From assembly GCA_039798745.1 (NCBI GenBank), contig JBDKFK010000004.1, positions 21,266 through 85,265 on the forward strand: a stretch of 64,000 nt of DNA, written 5' to 3'. Shown here piece after piece: positions 25,332 through 35,277 of this stretch (position 1 is its first letter; each line of letters starts with the position of its first letter). The notes beneath the pieces were generated by a model. The model searched no databases and was not told where the DNA came from. It worked only from the letters and a program-made list of their open reading frames with translations. The translations under genes were made by a program, and so were the position numbers. This stretch comes from JBDKFK01 sp039798745 (lineage in GTDB: Bacteria > Patescibacteriota > Microgenomatia > UBA1406 > GWC2-37-13).

Positions 25332-28300
25332 TTATTCTTCGTTCGCAATAATTCCAAGTTTGGGGAATATCAATGATGACTTGGGACGATATATTTCACC
25401 GTCGGTAATATGATACACGATATAAGGGAGAGTTAGTGTTCCTGATTCCGCATTGGCGTCAAAATATACTGATTGTTCAGTATAGTCAGAGGCTGATATA
25501 TAGGTTTGTTTATACGATTCCGCTTCCGGGTATATACTCCGTAACATATTCTGATACTCAGGACTATTATTTGAGTCCTGATTAAGGTACATAAAGCCCG
25601 GAGGTATCATATCGTAGAGCTGAAATTCAGTATAGCTGAGATCATCTGGCTCATAGATATGTGTCACCGGATTAATGGCAAGAAGCTCTATAATGCCGGA
25701 ACTGCCTGTTTCTATCCGTTTTATACGCTTACCATCATCGAGCGACCGATAGGAACGAACAAAACCAGTAATTACATGTTTTGCGGCAGTTGTTTTTTTT
25801 GTTCGGCTCCCTAACTCAACAGTTGATAGAGATGTGTATATAGGCAACCCTTCGTTATGCTTCATCTCTACTGTTATTTTATCGTTGGAGAAGTTGATGG
25901 CATGATAATCTGCGCTAAAACCGCCATTGTACTGATCATCAGATGTTCGCTCATATATTTTTTTATCATTAAGATACAGTGTGGCAACAGGAGTATCAAA
26001 ATCAAGATTTCGCCTTAGAGCGTGTCTCACGCCAGCGACAAGAGCAAGATAGGGGTTATTGCTGTAGTATGACATATACTGATAACTGAGCCCTTTCACT
26101 GCTTTATCCGCATCTTCAGGAGATCCGTATAAGATCATTGCCAATGCCGGCAATGAACGAGTATATTGAGAGGGTGTTGACCAAAAATATCTATCGTCAC
26201 TTGAAGGGACTGTAAGCGATCTCAACGATTCAAGTGCTTTTTTATCTCCTCTCATAGCTTTTGACGCGTAACAGCTTGATATGTATGCGTTCGTACAATC
26301 ATTGCCATCGCCATAGCCCAAAAGCCATCGCTTAATAACGGATTCTTCATCAGTTTTAAAAAACGCGACTTCGTTGTTTGCTACTGAGGTTGATATTTTT
26401 TTTACTATATCAGAAGCGTTTAATATTTCATCCAGAACACCGTTGGATAGAGCTTCTTTCAAACCTATTCCTATCATTGTGGTATATAAGCCATCTGATT
26501 CTTTTGCATATGTATCAGGATGTGTCCACCATATGTTTTTTTGCGTTGTTTCGAGACGTTTTTCTAGGATATCCGCAATTTTAGTGCGTAAACTATTTTT
26601 TACATGAGCATATTTATACAATGACGGAGCTATATATCCATTTTTTGTCTGAGCCAATATTATTGAGGATGCATAGATACGTAACGCGTCTGATGTTGAA
26701 CCGTAGTAAAACGGAGATGAGAGATCATTATAGCTTGTCTGAGAGAGCATGGTTGCAACATGGGGTGCCACACGTACCGACAGGGTGTTTACATCTAATC
26801 CCGGATGTTTTGCGTTATATGTATAGGTATAACCGTTTTCATATTGCATCCAATCAGTGACTATATCTTCACGAGGAAGAAGAGGTTGCTTTACTAGGAC
26901 TGAGTCGAGTATGTTGCCTGAGGCTGTATCTTTGAGTTCGTATGTAATACTAACTTCATTTTTGTTGCTATTCAGCGCCACGGGCAGAAGTACTGTTTCA
27001 AAATCATTGTTAGCTATCTTTATTGATTTTTCGACACTCCCTTTAAGTTCTTTTACGCTCAGCTTCATGGTGGCCTGTATCTCGCGGCCGGAATTATTCT
27101 GTACAAGTGCCGTCATAACCGGCTTGTCGTTCTGGTAATAGTATTTGGAAAGCGCGGGTATAATAACAACATCCTTCTTTGAGATGAACTCGGCGATGCT
27201 CTGTCCGAACTGTGACTGTTTAGTTGACGCAACTACCTGAGAGGTAAAGGTAGTTGTATTGTCTGGCAGTTTAAAGCTTACTGAAGCAATACCCTGTTCG
27301 TTTGTCTTCACGTGAGGATTCCAATAAGCGGTATCAACAAAGTTATGTCGAGGGTCCATGCCTTTTTCATTGTGGACGTAAATACCCTCAGCTATAAATG
27401 TATGTGTAGTCGCTGTGGTTAGATTGTAAACAACATACTGCCCTGTATGATGGGTTATAGAATCTATTACAACAGCTTCTCCGTCTTTGTTAATGAGTTT
27501 ATCACCTATGCGTGCCTGAGAGGCAGTCTGCCAGGTCCCATTTAGATAGATGCGGTGAATAGGCGTAACATTGAGCGAGCCGTTAATCGTAAGATATTCA
27601 TCAACAACATGCCGGAATGTTCTGGTTACTTTGTCATTGATGAGCCGTCCATTCTGAGGGTTTTCAAAGGTTGAAATAACATCGCCCACCATAACATCTT
27701 CAATAGATTTGAGTGTCCCATCAGCCATAAGGATAGTCGTTCCTGCGACAAAACATCCACCACCTCCGCCTCCGCTCTGTTTGTAAATACCTGTTAATGA
27801 ATCGAAATGAGAAACATATAAGTAATAGTTATTCTGGTTGTAAAATGATCCGAAGATATTTCCGAGATCGCCCGCAATTTGCAGCACTGCGCTGTCTATT
27901 ACAGACAGGGAGGTATCTGCAGATACAGGCTTGTCCTCTGAATTTTTGGTACTTATTGTCGCTTTGACGGTATCTCCAGGTTTATACTCCGATTTATCAA
28001 ATGCTACCGATGTTTTGAGTTTGTACAGCTCTGGGTCTACCGAAACAATAGCCTGGGACTGGACTATTTTACCCTCATGCACCGAAAATAAGTTTATACC
28101 TATAGATCCCGCCGATGTCGGACTGATAGGAATTTTGATCTCAAATGAATTAGGGTTCTGTTTTGATATTCGAAAGGTATCTATTGAGGTAGTATATCCG
28201 GGCGCTGTGGTAATAATTGTGGCGGTATCTGAGAGATCAAAGTCTGCTCGTACATTGACTGTTGCTTCCTCGCCCGGTTGGTATGTGCTCTTTTGTGTGG

Positions 28301-30527
28301 TCATCTTAATAGATGCGGTTGGTTGTTGTACTACATACTCCTGTTTGTTCCCTATATAAACGGTGTGGCTTGCAGTTACTGTATTTCCACGTTCATCCGT
28401 TCCTTTTGCCGTAATTTCGTAGCTTCCGGTATCTTTATACGGCAAATCAAGGGGTATCGTGCCTTCGGCGCTTACGCTCGCTGACTTGGATGTAATAAGT
28501 GTTTTATTACTGTAATCAATTATTTTGTGAAGCGTTATATCCAGAGTTGTTTTTGTATAGGGTTCTCGTTCTTTTTTGTGATCAAGAACATGTATTGTTC
28601 CTTTGATCCCATCTTCGACATTGCTTTCAACTTTATCAAAGAATAAAGCAAACTCTCCTCTATGGACAAGTTTAATGAGTTTTCCTATCGAAGGAGCCGC
28701 TCCTATTTTGGGTGTTACCTCGAGCGTAATGTACTGACTCTGGTCAAATTTTAGAAGATCTGTTGAAAATGATATCTGAGCTTTACCTTTAGCATCAAAT
28801 GTGCCGCTGCCGGTTGTCAACTCTTCTCCATAACCATAAGATGAAAAGTTTTCACCCGGAAGTTGCTCATGGTTTCGGTCCCGTTCTTCATAATAGCTAT
28901 TAGCTAGTACACGGTATGTAAACGCCGCATTGGTAAGCGGCTGTCCATACAAAGTACGCGCAGATACAGTGATATGGGCTGTATCTTTGCTTATGTATTC
29001 TTTTTCAGATGTAGTCGCGGTAATTTCTAAGTCAGGTTTATGGTAAGACTCTATAAGAAGTTCCTGAGTATGAATCTGAGTATATGTATCTTTCTGTTTT
29101 CTGTAATAAATAATGCGAGGAAATCCGTGAATCTCTTTTGGCAAATCAATATCGGCAGATATGGTACCGTTTTCATCAAGCTGTGTTTCAGTATACTGGG
29201 TGTGGTCGGTATCTTTTACGGAAGAGCTGCTATCAAGATACTGATAATAGATTGCGCCTTCCGGGATTTTGTATTCACCCTTTTCACGAAGCCTTACTAT
29301 AGTTTTTGTATGTACGGTATCACCAGGTTTATATACAGGCCTATCAGTATATGAGTATATAGAATAGTGATTGTTTACCAGCTCATAATAACGATCGGTG
29401 TAGGAGATGGCGAAGTTATTGTTACTACCCGTTATTACAAAATCGATACTGGTGTCATTATTCCTTTTATATATGCCATCCTTATCGGTAGTGCCCTGTC
29501 CTATAAGCTTAGGTGTGTTGTTAAGAGCATAGTAACTAACAGGTAATCCAGGCAGAGATTTTCCCTGCATATCCGTAGTCCATACGATCGAGCTGTCGTT
29601 ATCCATAAATACCTGATTTACATGGTCAGTCACATTAATTATAAGATCTTCGGTGTTGTGTGGACTGGTTAGTTTGACGTAGTATAGACCTGATTGTTGG
29701 AACGCGGGAATATCTATGGAAATTCGCTCACTTGAGCCGTTACTGGCATTGGGTTGAGCATCAAAAGAGAGAATCTCATGTTGCTCAGGTTTCTGTTCGA
29801 AATAATACATAAGCTCCCATCTGTAGTCGTTTTTATACTGGAAGTAATTTACTACCTGGGATACCTCTGCAGGGAATACGGATACATGAATTGGCTGAGT
29901 ATTATCGCTATATGTTGTGCCACTTCCATAGTTTGCATAATACAGTTCCAGATTGCTTGGTTCGTTCACTCGTACGTTCAGCAGTTTATAATTGCTGTTC
30001 AGAGCTTGTGCATCTTTGGATACTGTTCTAAACAGAATAACCTTATTTGAATTAATTGACTCACCTGATGCTGAAGTTATACCTTTATTGATGGTAATTT
30101 TATATACCGTATCATACATAAACTGTTGTGGAAAGGAGTTTTGCTGAGTTTTGCCGGAGGTGAATGAGATGACTTGTTTATTTGGTTCCAGACGCCAGCT
30201 TCCTTTTATAGACGGAGAGATACTGAAGTATTTTGTTATATCTTTTTCAGATATATTCAGTGGCTTGGAAAAAACAAACGTAGGCTCACCATTTACGGGA
30301 AACGATGTCGACTGATCGTCTGGGGAGCTTTCGACTAACTCAAATTTAATATCCTTTTTGAGTAGTTTATCTGAAGGTCTTCGTGGTGTTGAAGACTTAT
30401 TTATATAGAGCCCCACTGCAAGAGCACCGATTATGAGTAGGAACGGTACTACAAAGCGGAATATATGATGACCTTTGTTGTGCGGGCCTTCGGCAATCAA
30501 CAATAAATCATCCTCATCAGTCTGCAT
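25332..30527 (-). CDS. Alpha-2-macroglobulin family protein with embedded Hint (intein-like) domain
   Basis: 1731 aa. N-terminal membrane anchor (~residues 22-40), then a chain of macroglobulin beta-domains (Big_5-like start, MG2 with YKPGDTVHTKTIVR near 395-405, later MG repeats), a Gly-rich bait-like segment, and after it DTAYWNPHVKTNEQGIASVSFKLPDNTTTFTSQVVAST, the conserved block before the thioester-type helical domain. No CxEQ thioester is seen, so covalent trapping is unlikely. A 129-residue Hint domain (925-1053) interrupts the bait segment. Bacterial homologues are proposed protease traps. Confidence 0.88.
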   Translation of the reverse strand: MQTDEDDLLLIAEGPHNKGHHIFRFVVPFLLIIGALAVGLYINKSSTPRRPSDKLLKKDIKFELVESSPDDQSTSFPVNGEPTFVFSKPLNISEKDITKYFSISPSIKGSWRLEPNKQVISFTSGKTQQNSFPQQFMYDTVYKITINKGITSASGESINSNKVILFRTVSKDAQALNSNYKLLNVRVNEPSNLELYYANYGSGTTYSDNTQPIHVSVFPAEVSQVVNYFQYKNDYRWELMYYFEQKPEQHEILSFDAQPNASNGSSERISIDIPAFQQSGLYYVKLTSPHNTEDLIINVTDHVNQVFMDNDSSIVWTTDMQGKSLPGLPVSYYALNNTPKLIGQGTTDKDGIYKRNNDTSIDFVITGSNNNFAISYTDRYYELVNNHYSIYSYTDRPVYKPGDTVHTKTIVRLREKGEYKIPEGAIYYQYLDSSSSVKDTDHTQYTETQLDENGTISADIDLPKEIHGFPRIIYYRKQKDTYTQIHTQELLIESYHKPDLEITATTSEKEYISKDTAHITVSARTLYGQPLTNAAFTYRVLANSYYEERDRNHEQLPGENFSSYGYGEELTTGSGTFDAKGKAQISFSTDLLKFDQSQYITLEVTPKIGAAPSIGKLIKLVHRGEFALFFDKVESNVEDGIKGTIHVLDHKKEREPYTKTTLDITLHKIIDYSNKTLITSKSASVSAEGTIPLDLPYKDTGSYEITAKGTDERGNTVTASHTVYIGNKQEYVVQQPTASIKMTTQKSTYQPGEEATVNVRADFDLSDTATIITTAPGYTTSIDTFRISKQNPNSFEIKIPISPTSAGSIGINLFSVHEGKIVQSQAIVSVDPELYKLKTSVAFDKSEYKPGDTVKATISTKNSEDKPVSADTSLSVIDSAVLQIAGDLGNIFGSFYNQNNYYLYVSHFDSLTGIYKQSGGGGGGCFVAGTTILMADGTLKSIEDVMVGDVISTFENPQNGRLINDKVTRTFRHVVDEYLTINGSLNVTPIHRIYLNGTWQTASQARIGDKLINKDGEAVVIDSITHHTGQYVVYNLTTATTHTFIAEGIYVHNEKGMDPRHNFVDTAYWNPHVKTNEQGIASVSFKLPDNTTTFTSQVVASTKQSQFGQSIAEFISKKDVVIIPALSKYYYQNDKPVMTALVQNNSGREIQATMKLSVKELKGSVEKSIKIANNDFETVLLPVALNSNKNEVSITYELKDTASGNILDSVLVKQPLLPREDIVTDWMQYENGYTYTYNAKHPGLDVNTLSVRVAPHVATMLSQTSYNDLSSPFYYGSTSDALRIYASSIILAQTKNGYIAPSLYKYAHVKNSLRTKIADILEKRLETTQKNIWWTHPDTYAKESDGLYTTMIGIGLKEALSNGVLDEILNASDIVKKISTSVANNEVAFFKTDEESVIKRWLLGYGDGNDCTNAYISSCYASKAMRGDKKALESLRSLTVPSSDDRYFWSTPSQYTRSLPALAMILYGSPEDADKAVKGLSYQYMSYYSNNPYLALVAGVRHALRRNLDFDTPVATLYLNDKKIYERTSDDQYNGGFSADYHAINFSNDKITVEMKHNEGLPIYTSLSTVELGSRTKKTTAAKHVITGFVRSYRSLDDGKRIKRIETGSSGIIELLAINPVTHIYEPDDLSYTEFQLYDMIPPGFMYLNQDSNNSPEYQNMLRSIYPEAESYKQTYISASDYTEQSVYFDANAESGTLTLPYIVYHITDGEIYRPKSSLIFPKLGIIANEE
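27369..27755 (-). other. Hint / bacterial intein-like domain in the alpha-2-macroglobulin bait region
   Basis: Residues 925-1053 of the host protein. Block A: CFVAGTTILMADGTLKSIED with the N-terminal nucleophile Cys; block B: NVTPIHRI (TxxH); block F ends FIAEGIYVHN with the His-Asn pair. The residue after Asn is Glu, not Cys/Ser/Thr, so standard splicing should be blocked and cleavage products are expected, as in A-type bacterial intein-like domains. No homing endonuclease fits in 129 aa. It is inserted right after a run of glycines. Confidence 0.85.
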
Positions 30528-30571
30528 ATATTCATTGTAGTGATATGCTGCGACATGTCAAGATCCAGGAT

Positions 30572-31114
30572 TTACTGTTCGAATGCCGGAAAGTCTTCAT
30601 CTCCGTTGGCAGACTTGGCATTGTCGTTAAGCCATTCAACATGTGTACATCCAGTTGCTTCTTTTTTCACACGGTCCCAGCCGGCTGTACTACATTTTTT
30701 CATGCGTTTACCGTTGGCTGTTGTTACGAGAAGCAGTGGTTGTCCGCATTCGGGACATTCTTCTTTCAATGTTTCTTTGGTGCCGTTAAACCACTCAACA
30801 TAATCACAACCCGTTGCTTTTTTTGCGTCACGATCCCAACCTGAAGTGCTGCATTTTTTTAGTTTTTTTCCGTTCCTGGTGGTCATCATTACTAAAGGAT
30901 TTCCACATTTGGGACATTTTTCATCCAGCTCTTCGGGCGTTGCTTCAATCCATTTAACATAGTCACAGCCCTCGACCTGACGGGTTTCTCTATTCCAGGA
31001 TCCTGCTGAGCATCTCTGGAGTTTTTTTCCTGACGGAGTCTCGGTAACAGGTGACAGGGGAGATCCGCATTTTGGACAAGTATCTGGGTTAGTGGTTTTA
31101 GATTCTTTTTTCAT
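30572..31114 (-). CDS. Triple topoisomerase-type C4 zinc-ribbon protein
   Basis: 180 aa from MKKESKTTNPD (31114); a longer reading to 31171 adds an implausible leader. Three tandem ~50-residue repeats each carry CPxCGxPL, then GKKLxxCS, GWDR and GC(D/T)(Y/H)VxW, the C4 zinc ribbon found at the C-terminus of bacterial DNA topoisomerase I. Here the ribbons stand alone without a topoisomerase domain. Probable single-stranded nucleic-acid binding; cellular role unknown. Confidence 0.75.
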   Translation of the reverse strand: MKKESKTTNPDTCPKCGSPLSPVTETPSGKKLQRCSAGSWNRETRQVEGCDYVKWIEATPEELDEKCPKCGNPLVMMTTRNGKKLKKCSTSGWDRDAKKATGCDYVEWFNGTKETLKEECPECGQPLLLVTTANGKRMKKCSTAGWDRVKKEATGCTHVEWLNDNAKSANGDEDFPAFEQ

Positions 31115-31171
31115 AGTGATTAATAAGTGTATAGACTCTTCAAGTATTTTGCAATCGCATATACTCTTCAA

Positions 31172-32428
31172 TTAGAATTCATTTTGTTGAACTCTACACG
31201 TTTTGGGTACGTATGTGTAGCTCCATTTTGATAATTTTTCCAGTGGACAGTTTACCTCAAATGCGTTACGGAACACCCGCGACTGAAAGACAAAATACGT
31301 GCGCATATCATAGAGAATGGAAAAGAGTACAAGGCATGCTATACATATAAATACTGGTTTTTGAAATCCGGTGATTTTTATCTGAGAGAGCATGATTACT
31401 CCGTTGCCAATAAAGTAAATTATGCCCGGTAGTGCGGTAAATGTTCTTAACATATTAGGGTTATCAGATAAAGGTGTAAGTAGAGTGGGTATAATCGCTA
31501 TAGCTATATAGAAAAGAAAGAGAAGAGAGTATCGGTCACGCTTTATATAGAATATCCGGATCAATCCCGAAATAAAAAAAAGGCTCATCACTATATTCAG
31601 AGCGGGCTTACCCGGATAGTTATGTCTGCCATTCATATCCCCTTTGGTAAATAACATCTGAGCCGATTTAAGTGTATTTTGGCCAACAATAGACACTTTG
31701 CCTAAACTGTTTATACGATTATTTGTAAGGACCGATACCTGAGACATACGTACATCAGGATGACGGGTAAAATAAATTACTAAGGGCGCTATAATTATTG
31801 TTAATACAACAACATACATTGCAAATGTTTTTCGCCGCATGAAAAAGATATACGAAAGAGGCACAAGGAAAAAAATCCTTCCCGGCAAGTACGAATAAAA
31901 CGCGAGTCCGGCGAACACTGCACTTATAACTGCATATATTCGATTACTGTGCTTTGAGTTTTCAAACATAAAGTAGATTGAAAAAAGCTCAAGAGTAAGT
32001 AAAAAAGTCGCCTCAAAAGAAAAGCGGCTAAAGTTGAGGTACCACCGAGTTGTGATAAGGAGCAGCGCGAATATAAAAGCAATATAGTTTGTTTTGAAAA
32101 TAAGCTTTATTATCAAGAAGAAAACTGCAATGTTGATAATGCCAAATAAGGCCGCAGGTAAGCGTAGCGCAAACACTGTGGTGTCGAACAGTTTGAACGA
32201 CGCAAGTATAAGATAGTAGTAAGGAGTTGCATGTCCAGTCGCGAGCGGACTATACAAAGTAAAAGGATGAGTGCCCAGATATGTTGCAAGCTGTGTAGAG
32301 TCAACTTCGTCAAATGCAAGGTTTTGGGGGATAGAAGAAAATTTGTAGAAAACGAGAACAGCTGAGATGAGCATGAGCAGACTTATATACACCCAGGCTG
32401 GGATAGCTTCAATCTTTTTCAGATTCAT
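31172..32428 (-). CDS. Polytopic membrane glycosyltransferase (GT39/ArnT-PMT-like)
   Basis: 418 aa with about ten membrane helices. The first loop has LAFDEVDSTQLATYLG, the acidic DE motif used by GT-C enzymes that transfer sugars from polyprenyl phosphate, followed by a TGHATPYYYLILASFKLF loop. Acts outside the membrane on lipid-linked or protein acceptors. Acceptor unknown. Situated upstream of the zinc-ribbon gene on the same strand. Confidence 0.75.
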   Translation of the reverse strand: MNLKKIEAIPAWVYISLLMLISAVLVFYKFSSIPQNLAFDEVDSTQLATYLGTHPFTLYSPLATGHATPYYYLILASFKLFDTTVFALRLPAALFGIINIAVFFLIIKLIFKTNYIAFIFALLLITTRWYLNFSRFSFEATFLLTLELFSIYFMFENSKHSNRIYAVISAVFAGLAFYSYLPGRIFFLVPLSYIFFMRRKTFAMYVVVLTIIIAPLVIYFTRHPDVRMSQVSVLTNNRINSLGKVSIVGQNTLKSAQMLFTKGDMNGRHNYPGKPALNIVMSLFFISGLIRIFYIKRDRYSLLFLFYIAIAIIPTLLTPLSDNPNMLRTFTALPGIIYFIGNGVIMLSQIKITGFQKPVFICIACLVLFSILYDMRTYFVFQSRVFRNAFEVNCPLEKLSKWSYTYVPKTCRVQQNEF

Positions 32429-32487
32429 GCTCTTAGTTTATCATGAACTAATGTGAATAGAATTGACTATGAATTCATGAGAGTGTT

Positions 32488-34113
32488 ATGATGAAATATT
32501 CTGTAATTTCTATGTTAACACCACAGACAATAGCCTATTTGAAGCAATGTAAAATGCTTCTCAAAACATACGAGGAAGTTGAGACGGAACTTCGCATGCA
32601 TAATTGGGACGATCATTCGTTGGAGGAGGTACGACAGTGGTATTATGAGCCATTCAATGAAATACACGATGCGCACACCCACGGGCATAATGTGCGTTTA
32701 TGGAAAATTCTTATCATTGGTTCAGCGCTCACGGTATGGTCGGTGATCAGCATACTCCTTTTATTAGTGGCATATGAAAAGATATCCACGGGTAGAGAAA
32801 ACATTGATCGGACGATATCTAATTTTATTGTAGGACTGCCCTTCATGCCAAAGACTGTCAGGTATGTTCTTGAACACTCAATTGCAAAAAGCAGCGCGGC
32901 AAAAAAAGCTACTCTCGATGTATCTGTAGCTCTTGATTACGATGGGCTGAACGGTCTTACCGGACTCACGTCATTTGACGCTGCGGTAAACGGACCATTT
33001 GATTTTACAAATGTTAAAAAGCCGCAAATGTCATTTAACATTTCCATAACAAAAGATTTTAATATGGATCTGCGATTAAAGAATTCGATGACCTACTTCA
33101 AGGTTAATAAACTGCCGATCTATGTAACCGCGTTATTAGGATCACAGGCAGAGATAGTAGAAAAATATAAGAGCCGATGGATTTCGTATGACACAACACC
33201 ACTGGAAACCGAGGCACGTAAAAGTATGGATACCCTATCTCCGCAAAAATCACCAACCGAAAAACTGAATGAGGCCATTTATACGCGACTTATAAAAAAA
33301 CAAATACTTCCAAGAATAAAAATGGAAAAGCTGAAGGAAGCAGACACCAAACTATACAAGTTGCATCTTGATATAACCAAGGATTTGGTAAATACTATCG
33401 AAGATGAACTTACAAAGACAAACAAAAACAACGTAAAGGACGATATACCCACCTATGGTACAAAATTTAAAACAGCAGATTACATTGATACATCGTATGT
33501 TGATATGTGGATTAATGCCAACGACTACTATATTTCCAAGATCGTATTTTCGGTAAAAACCAAAGAGCTAGGGGATACATCATCTTCTAGCAGCAATTCC
33601 CTGGGATATATTCCAGGCGTTGAATCTTCAGGAGGCACTGTGTCCATGGTTCTTGCAATAGCTTATTCTGATTACGGTAAAGATGTTACCATCGAAGTCC
33701 CCTCGGATGCCATAACATTTGAAGATTTTTACAAGGAGATTACAAATGACTACATTAATAAGCAAAACGCGATCGCTATGGCTGCACGGGTAAAATATGA
33801 TATATCGACTATTCAGTATGCTGCTATCCGTTATTACACGCGCACCGGTTTATATCCAGAAACAATAGCCCAACTTGTTAACGAAGGGGAGTTAACAGCA
33901 GAGTTTGAGGCTGTGGCCGGCACAGAGCGAATTTATCTCAAAGCTCTGGGTCCTGACAAGATAGTAATATACTCACTTGTTGAGGATCCTTCCAATACTG
34001 CAGCTCCGTATGCGGCAATAGTAGTGAGTTCAGAGGATGGCACAAACATGCCTTATGTAAGAAATTACACGAAGATTGAACTGAGTGGACTTATCGGAAT
34101 GCCTATACAATGA
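32488..34113 (+). CDS. Large membrane-anchored protein with pseudopilin-like C-terminal segment
   Basis: 541 aa (ATG 32488 or 32491). A cytoplasmic N-terminus of ~70 residues (KMLLKTYEEVETELRMHNWDDHSLEEVRQWYYEP), one membrane helix at ~73-95 (LWKILIIGSALTVWSVISILLLLVA), then a large extracytoplasmic region. Near residue 432-465, YDISTIQYAAIRYYTRTGLYPETIAQLVNEG resembles the mature body of type II pseudopilin G (helix plus YP...L). No complete family assignment. Confidence 0.6.
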   Translation: MMKYSVISMLTPQTIAYLKQCKMLLKTYEEVETELRMHNWDDHSLEEVRQWYYEPFNEIHDAHTHGHNVRLWKILIIGSALTVWSVISILLLLVAYEKISTGRENIDRTISNFIVGLPFMPKTVRYVLEHSIAKSSAAKKATLDVSVALDYDGLNGLTGLTSFDAAVNGPFDFTNVKKPQMSFNISITKDFNMDLRLKNSMTYFKVNKLPIYVTALLGSQAEIVEKYKSRWISYDTTPLETEARKSMDTLSPQKSPTEKLNEAIYTRLIKKQILPRIKMEKLKEADTKLYKLHLDITKDLVNTIEDELTKTNKNNVKDDIPTYGTKFKTADYIDTSYVDMWINANDYYISKIVFSVKTKELGDTSSSSSNSLGYIPGVESSGGTVSMVLAIAYSDYGKDVTIEVPSDAITFEDFYKEITNDYINKQNAIAMAARVKYDISTIQYAAIRYYTRTGLYPETIAQLVNEGELTAEFEAVAGTERIYLKALGPDKIVIYSLVEDPSNTAAPYAAIVVSSEDGTNMPYVRNYTKIELSGLIGMPIQ

Positions 34114-34123
34114 TCATACATAT

Positions 34124-34486
34124 TCAGTTCCAACGGCGATCCTCTTCATTTTGTTGAATATAGTCTAGGACTGCCGACTTGTTTACAACAAAATTGTCTC
34201 CTGTTGCTGCCATTGAAACAAGTCCCATTTCATGGAGTTGTTTCATAATTCTTACTGATTTGGCATGTTCACAGTTAAGGTAATGCTGCATTTGCTGTAT
34301 AGTGACCTGATCAACAGAGTTAAGTATGGCCACAGCTTTTGGGATAGCTCCCTGGTCGTTTCCTTCTATTCCGGTTACAACCTCTTCATCTGCTTCAGCC
34401 GTAACGTACAAATCTTCCTCTATCTGAGAGATGCGTTCTTCCAGATCATTAATTTTTTTGAGAATTTCCTTCAGAAGATCTTCCAT
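34124..34486 (-). CDS. Coiled-coil plus winged-helix DNA-binding protein
   Basis: 120 aa. N-terminal coiled coil (LLKEILKKINDLEERISQIEEDLYV) and a C-terminal winged helix (AVAILNSVDQVTIQQMQHYLNCEHAKSVRIMKQLHEMGLVS) that resembles the FtsK-gamma/MarR-like wing (recognition helix around HAKSVRIMKQL). A small transcription factor or chromosome-binding protein is likely; target unknown. Confidence 0.6.
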   Translation of the reverse strand: MEDLLKEILKKINDLEERISQIEEDLYVTAEADEEVVTGIEGNDQGAIPKAVAILNSVDQVTIQQMQHYLNCEHAKSVRIMKQLHEMGLVSMAATGDNFVVNKSAVLDYIQQNEEDRRWN

Positions 34487-34538
34487 AATACTACAATGAT
34501 ACTACGTTTTGTTCTATTTGACAATCTAAAACATAAGT

Positions 34539-35258
34539 TTACCTTCTGCGGTGATTGATTATCTTCAGGAGTATTACTGTTACCATATGCACCGCTATAG
34601 TGATAAACAACATAGTATCAATTCGTTCGATATAGGGGTTTGCTGCTGAAAGAAGAGAGAGCGGAGAGAGTCTACCGCCGCCGAGCAATGAAAGAGGGTT
34701 GATTTTAAATATAAAGAACAGTCCCGCAATGATAATTATTATTGGCAGTATATAAACGAAATCAATAAGGTCCTGGCGTGAGGAAAACATCATCGTTGAT
34801 ACAACCAGAAGTATGTATACAGATGCTATATTAACCCAGATGTTTGGAGAGGGGAATATACGAAAAGCAGAAAACACAAGAAAGAACACTACTCCTGCTA
34901 TTACAGGCGCAACACCCACAAGGATTCCTCTGAAGAAATCTTTTCGTATATATATTACCTTACCCAGTTTCAACTCATTGCCTTTCCATTCAGGCAGAAG
35001 ATGGAGAGATTTTACTTCCAGCAAGAGAAGTATTGCCGCTCCGTAGTGAGCCAGTTCGTGCAGGAGAGTTCCGGGAAAAAAAAAGAACGCGATAAGTATA
35101 TATACGTGGCGATCTTTGTAAAATGTCCTTTGAAGGAGACGAAACAAACCATTGAGCGTGAATCTTGATAATATATAGAGAAGAACAATGCTTCCAATCA
35201 TGATAAGCAATGGTTGTGCCGGGTGCATGTATACATTGTAGCGTATAGAGCGGTCCAC
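34539..35258 (-). CDS. M50-like membrane metalloprotease
   Basis: 239 aa, about six hydrophobic segments. FFFPGTLLHELAHYGAAILL contains HELAH, the HExxH zinc site inside a membrane helix as in site-2 proteases. Following YIRKDFFRGILVGVAPVIAGVVFF matches the region where an M50 NPDG-like motif would lie, though no clear NPDG is visible, so the third zinc ligand is uncertain. Confidence 0.65.
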   Translation of the reverse strand: MDRSIRYNVYMHPAQPLLIMIGSIVLLYILSRFTLNGLFRLLQRTFYKDRHVYILIAFFFFPGTLLHELAHYGAAILLLLEVKSLHLLPEWKGNELKLGKVIYIRKDFFRGILVGVAPVIAGVVFFLVFSAFRIFPSPNIWVNIASVYILLVVSTMMFSSRQDLIDFVYILPIIIIIAGLFFIFKINPLSLLGGGRLSPLSLLSAANPYIERIDTMLFITIAVHMVTVILLKIINHRRR

Positions 35259-35263
35259 TATGC

Positions 35264-35269
35264 TATCAT
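35264..35269 (+). promoter_or_regulatory. Extended -10 box (TGCTATCAT)
   Basis: TATCAT with upstream TGC, ending 8 nt before the ATG at 35278. It overlaps the region just upstream of the divergent M50-like gene. Confidence 0.45.
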
Positions 35270-35277
35270 ATATCTAT

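Noticed and set aside
27931..28359. 142-aa plus-strand ORF inside the alpha-2-macroglobulin gene
   Set aside because: Antisense shadow of a long, clearly conserved coding frame.
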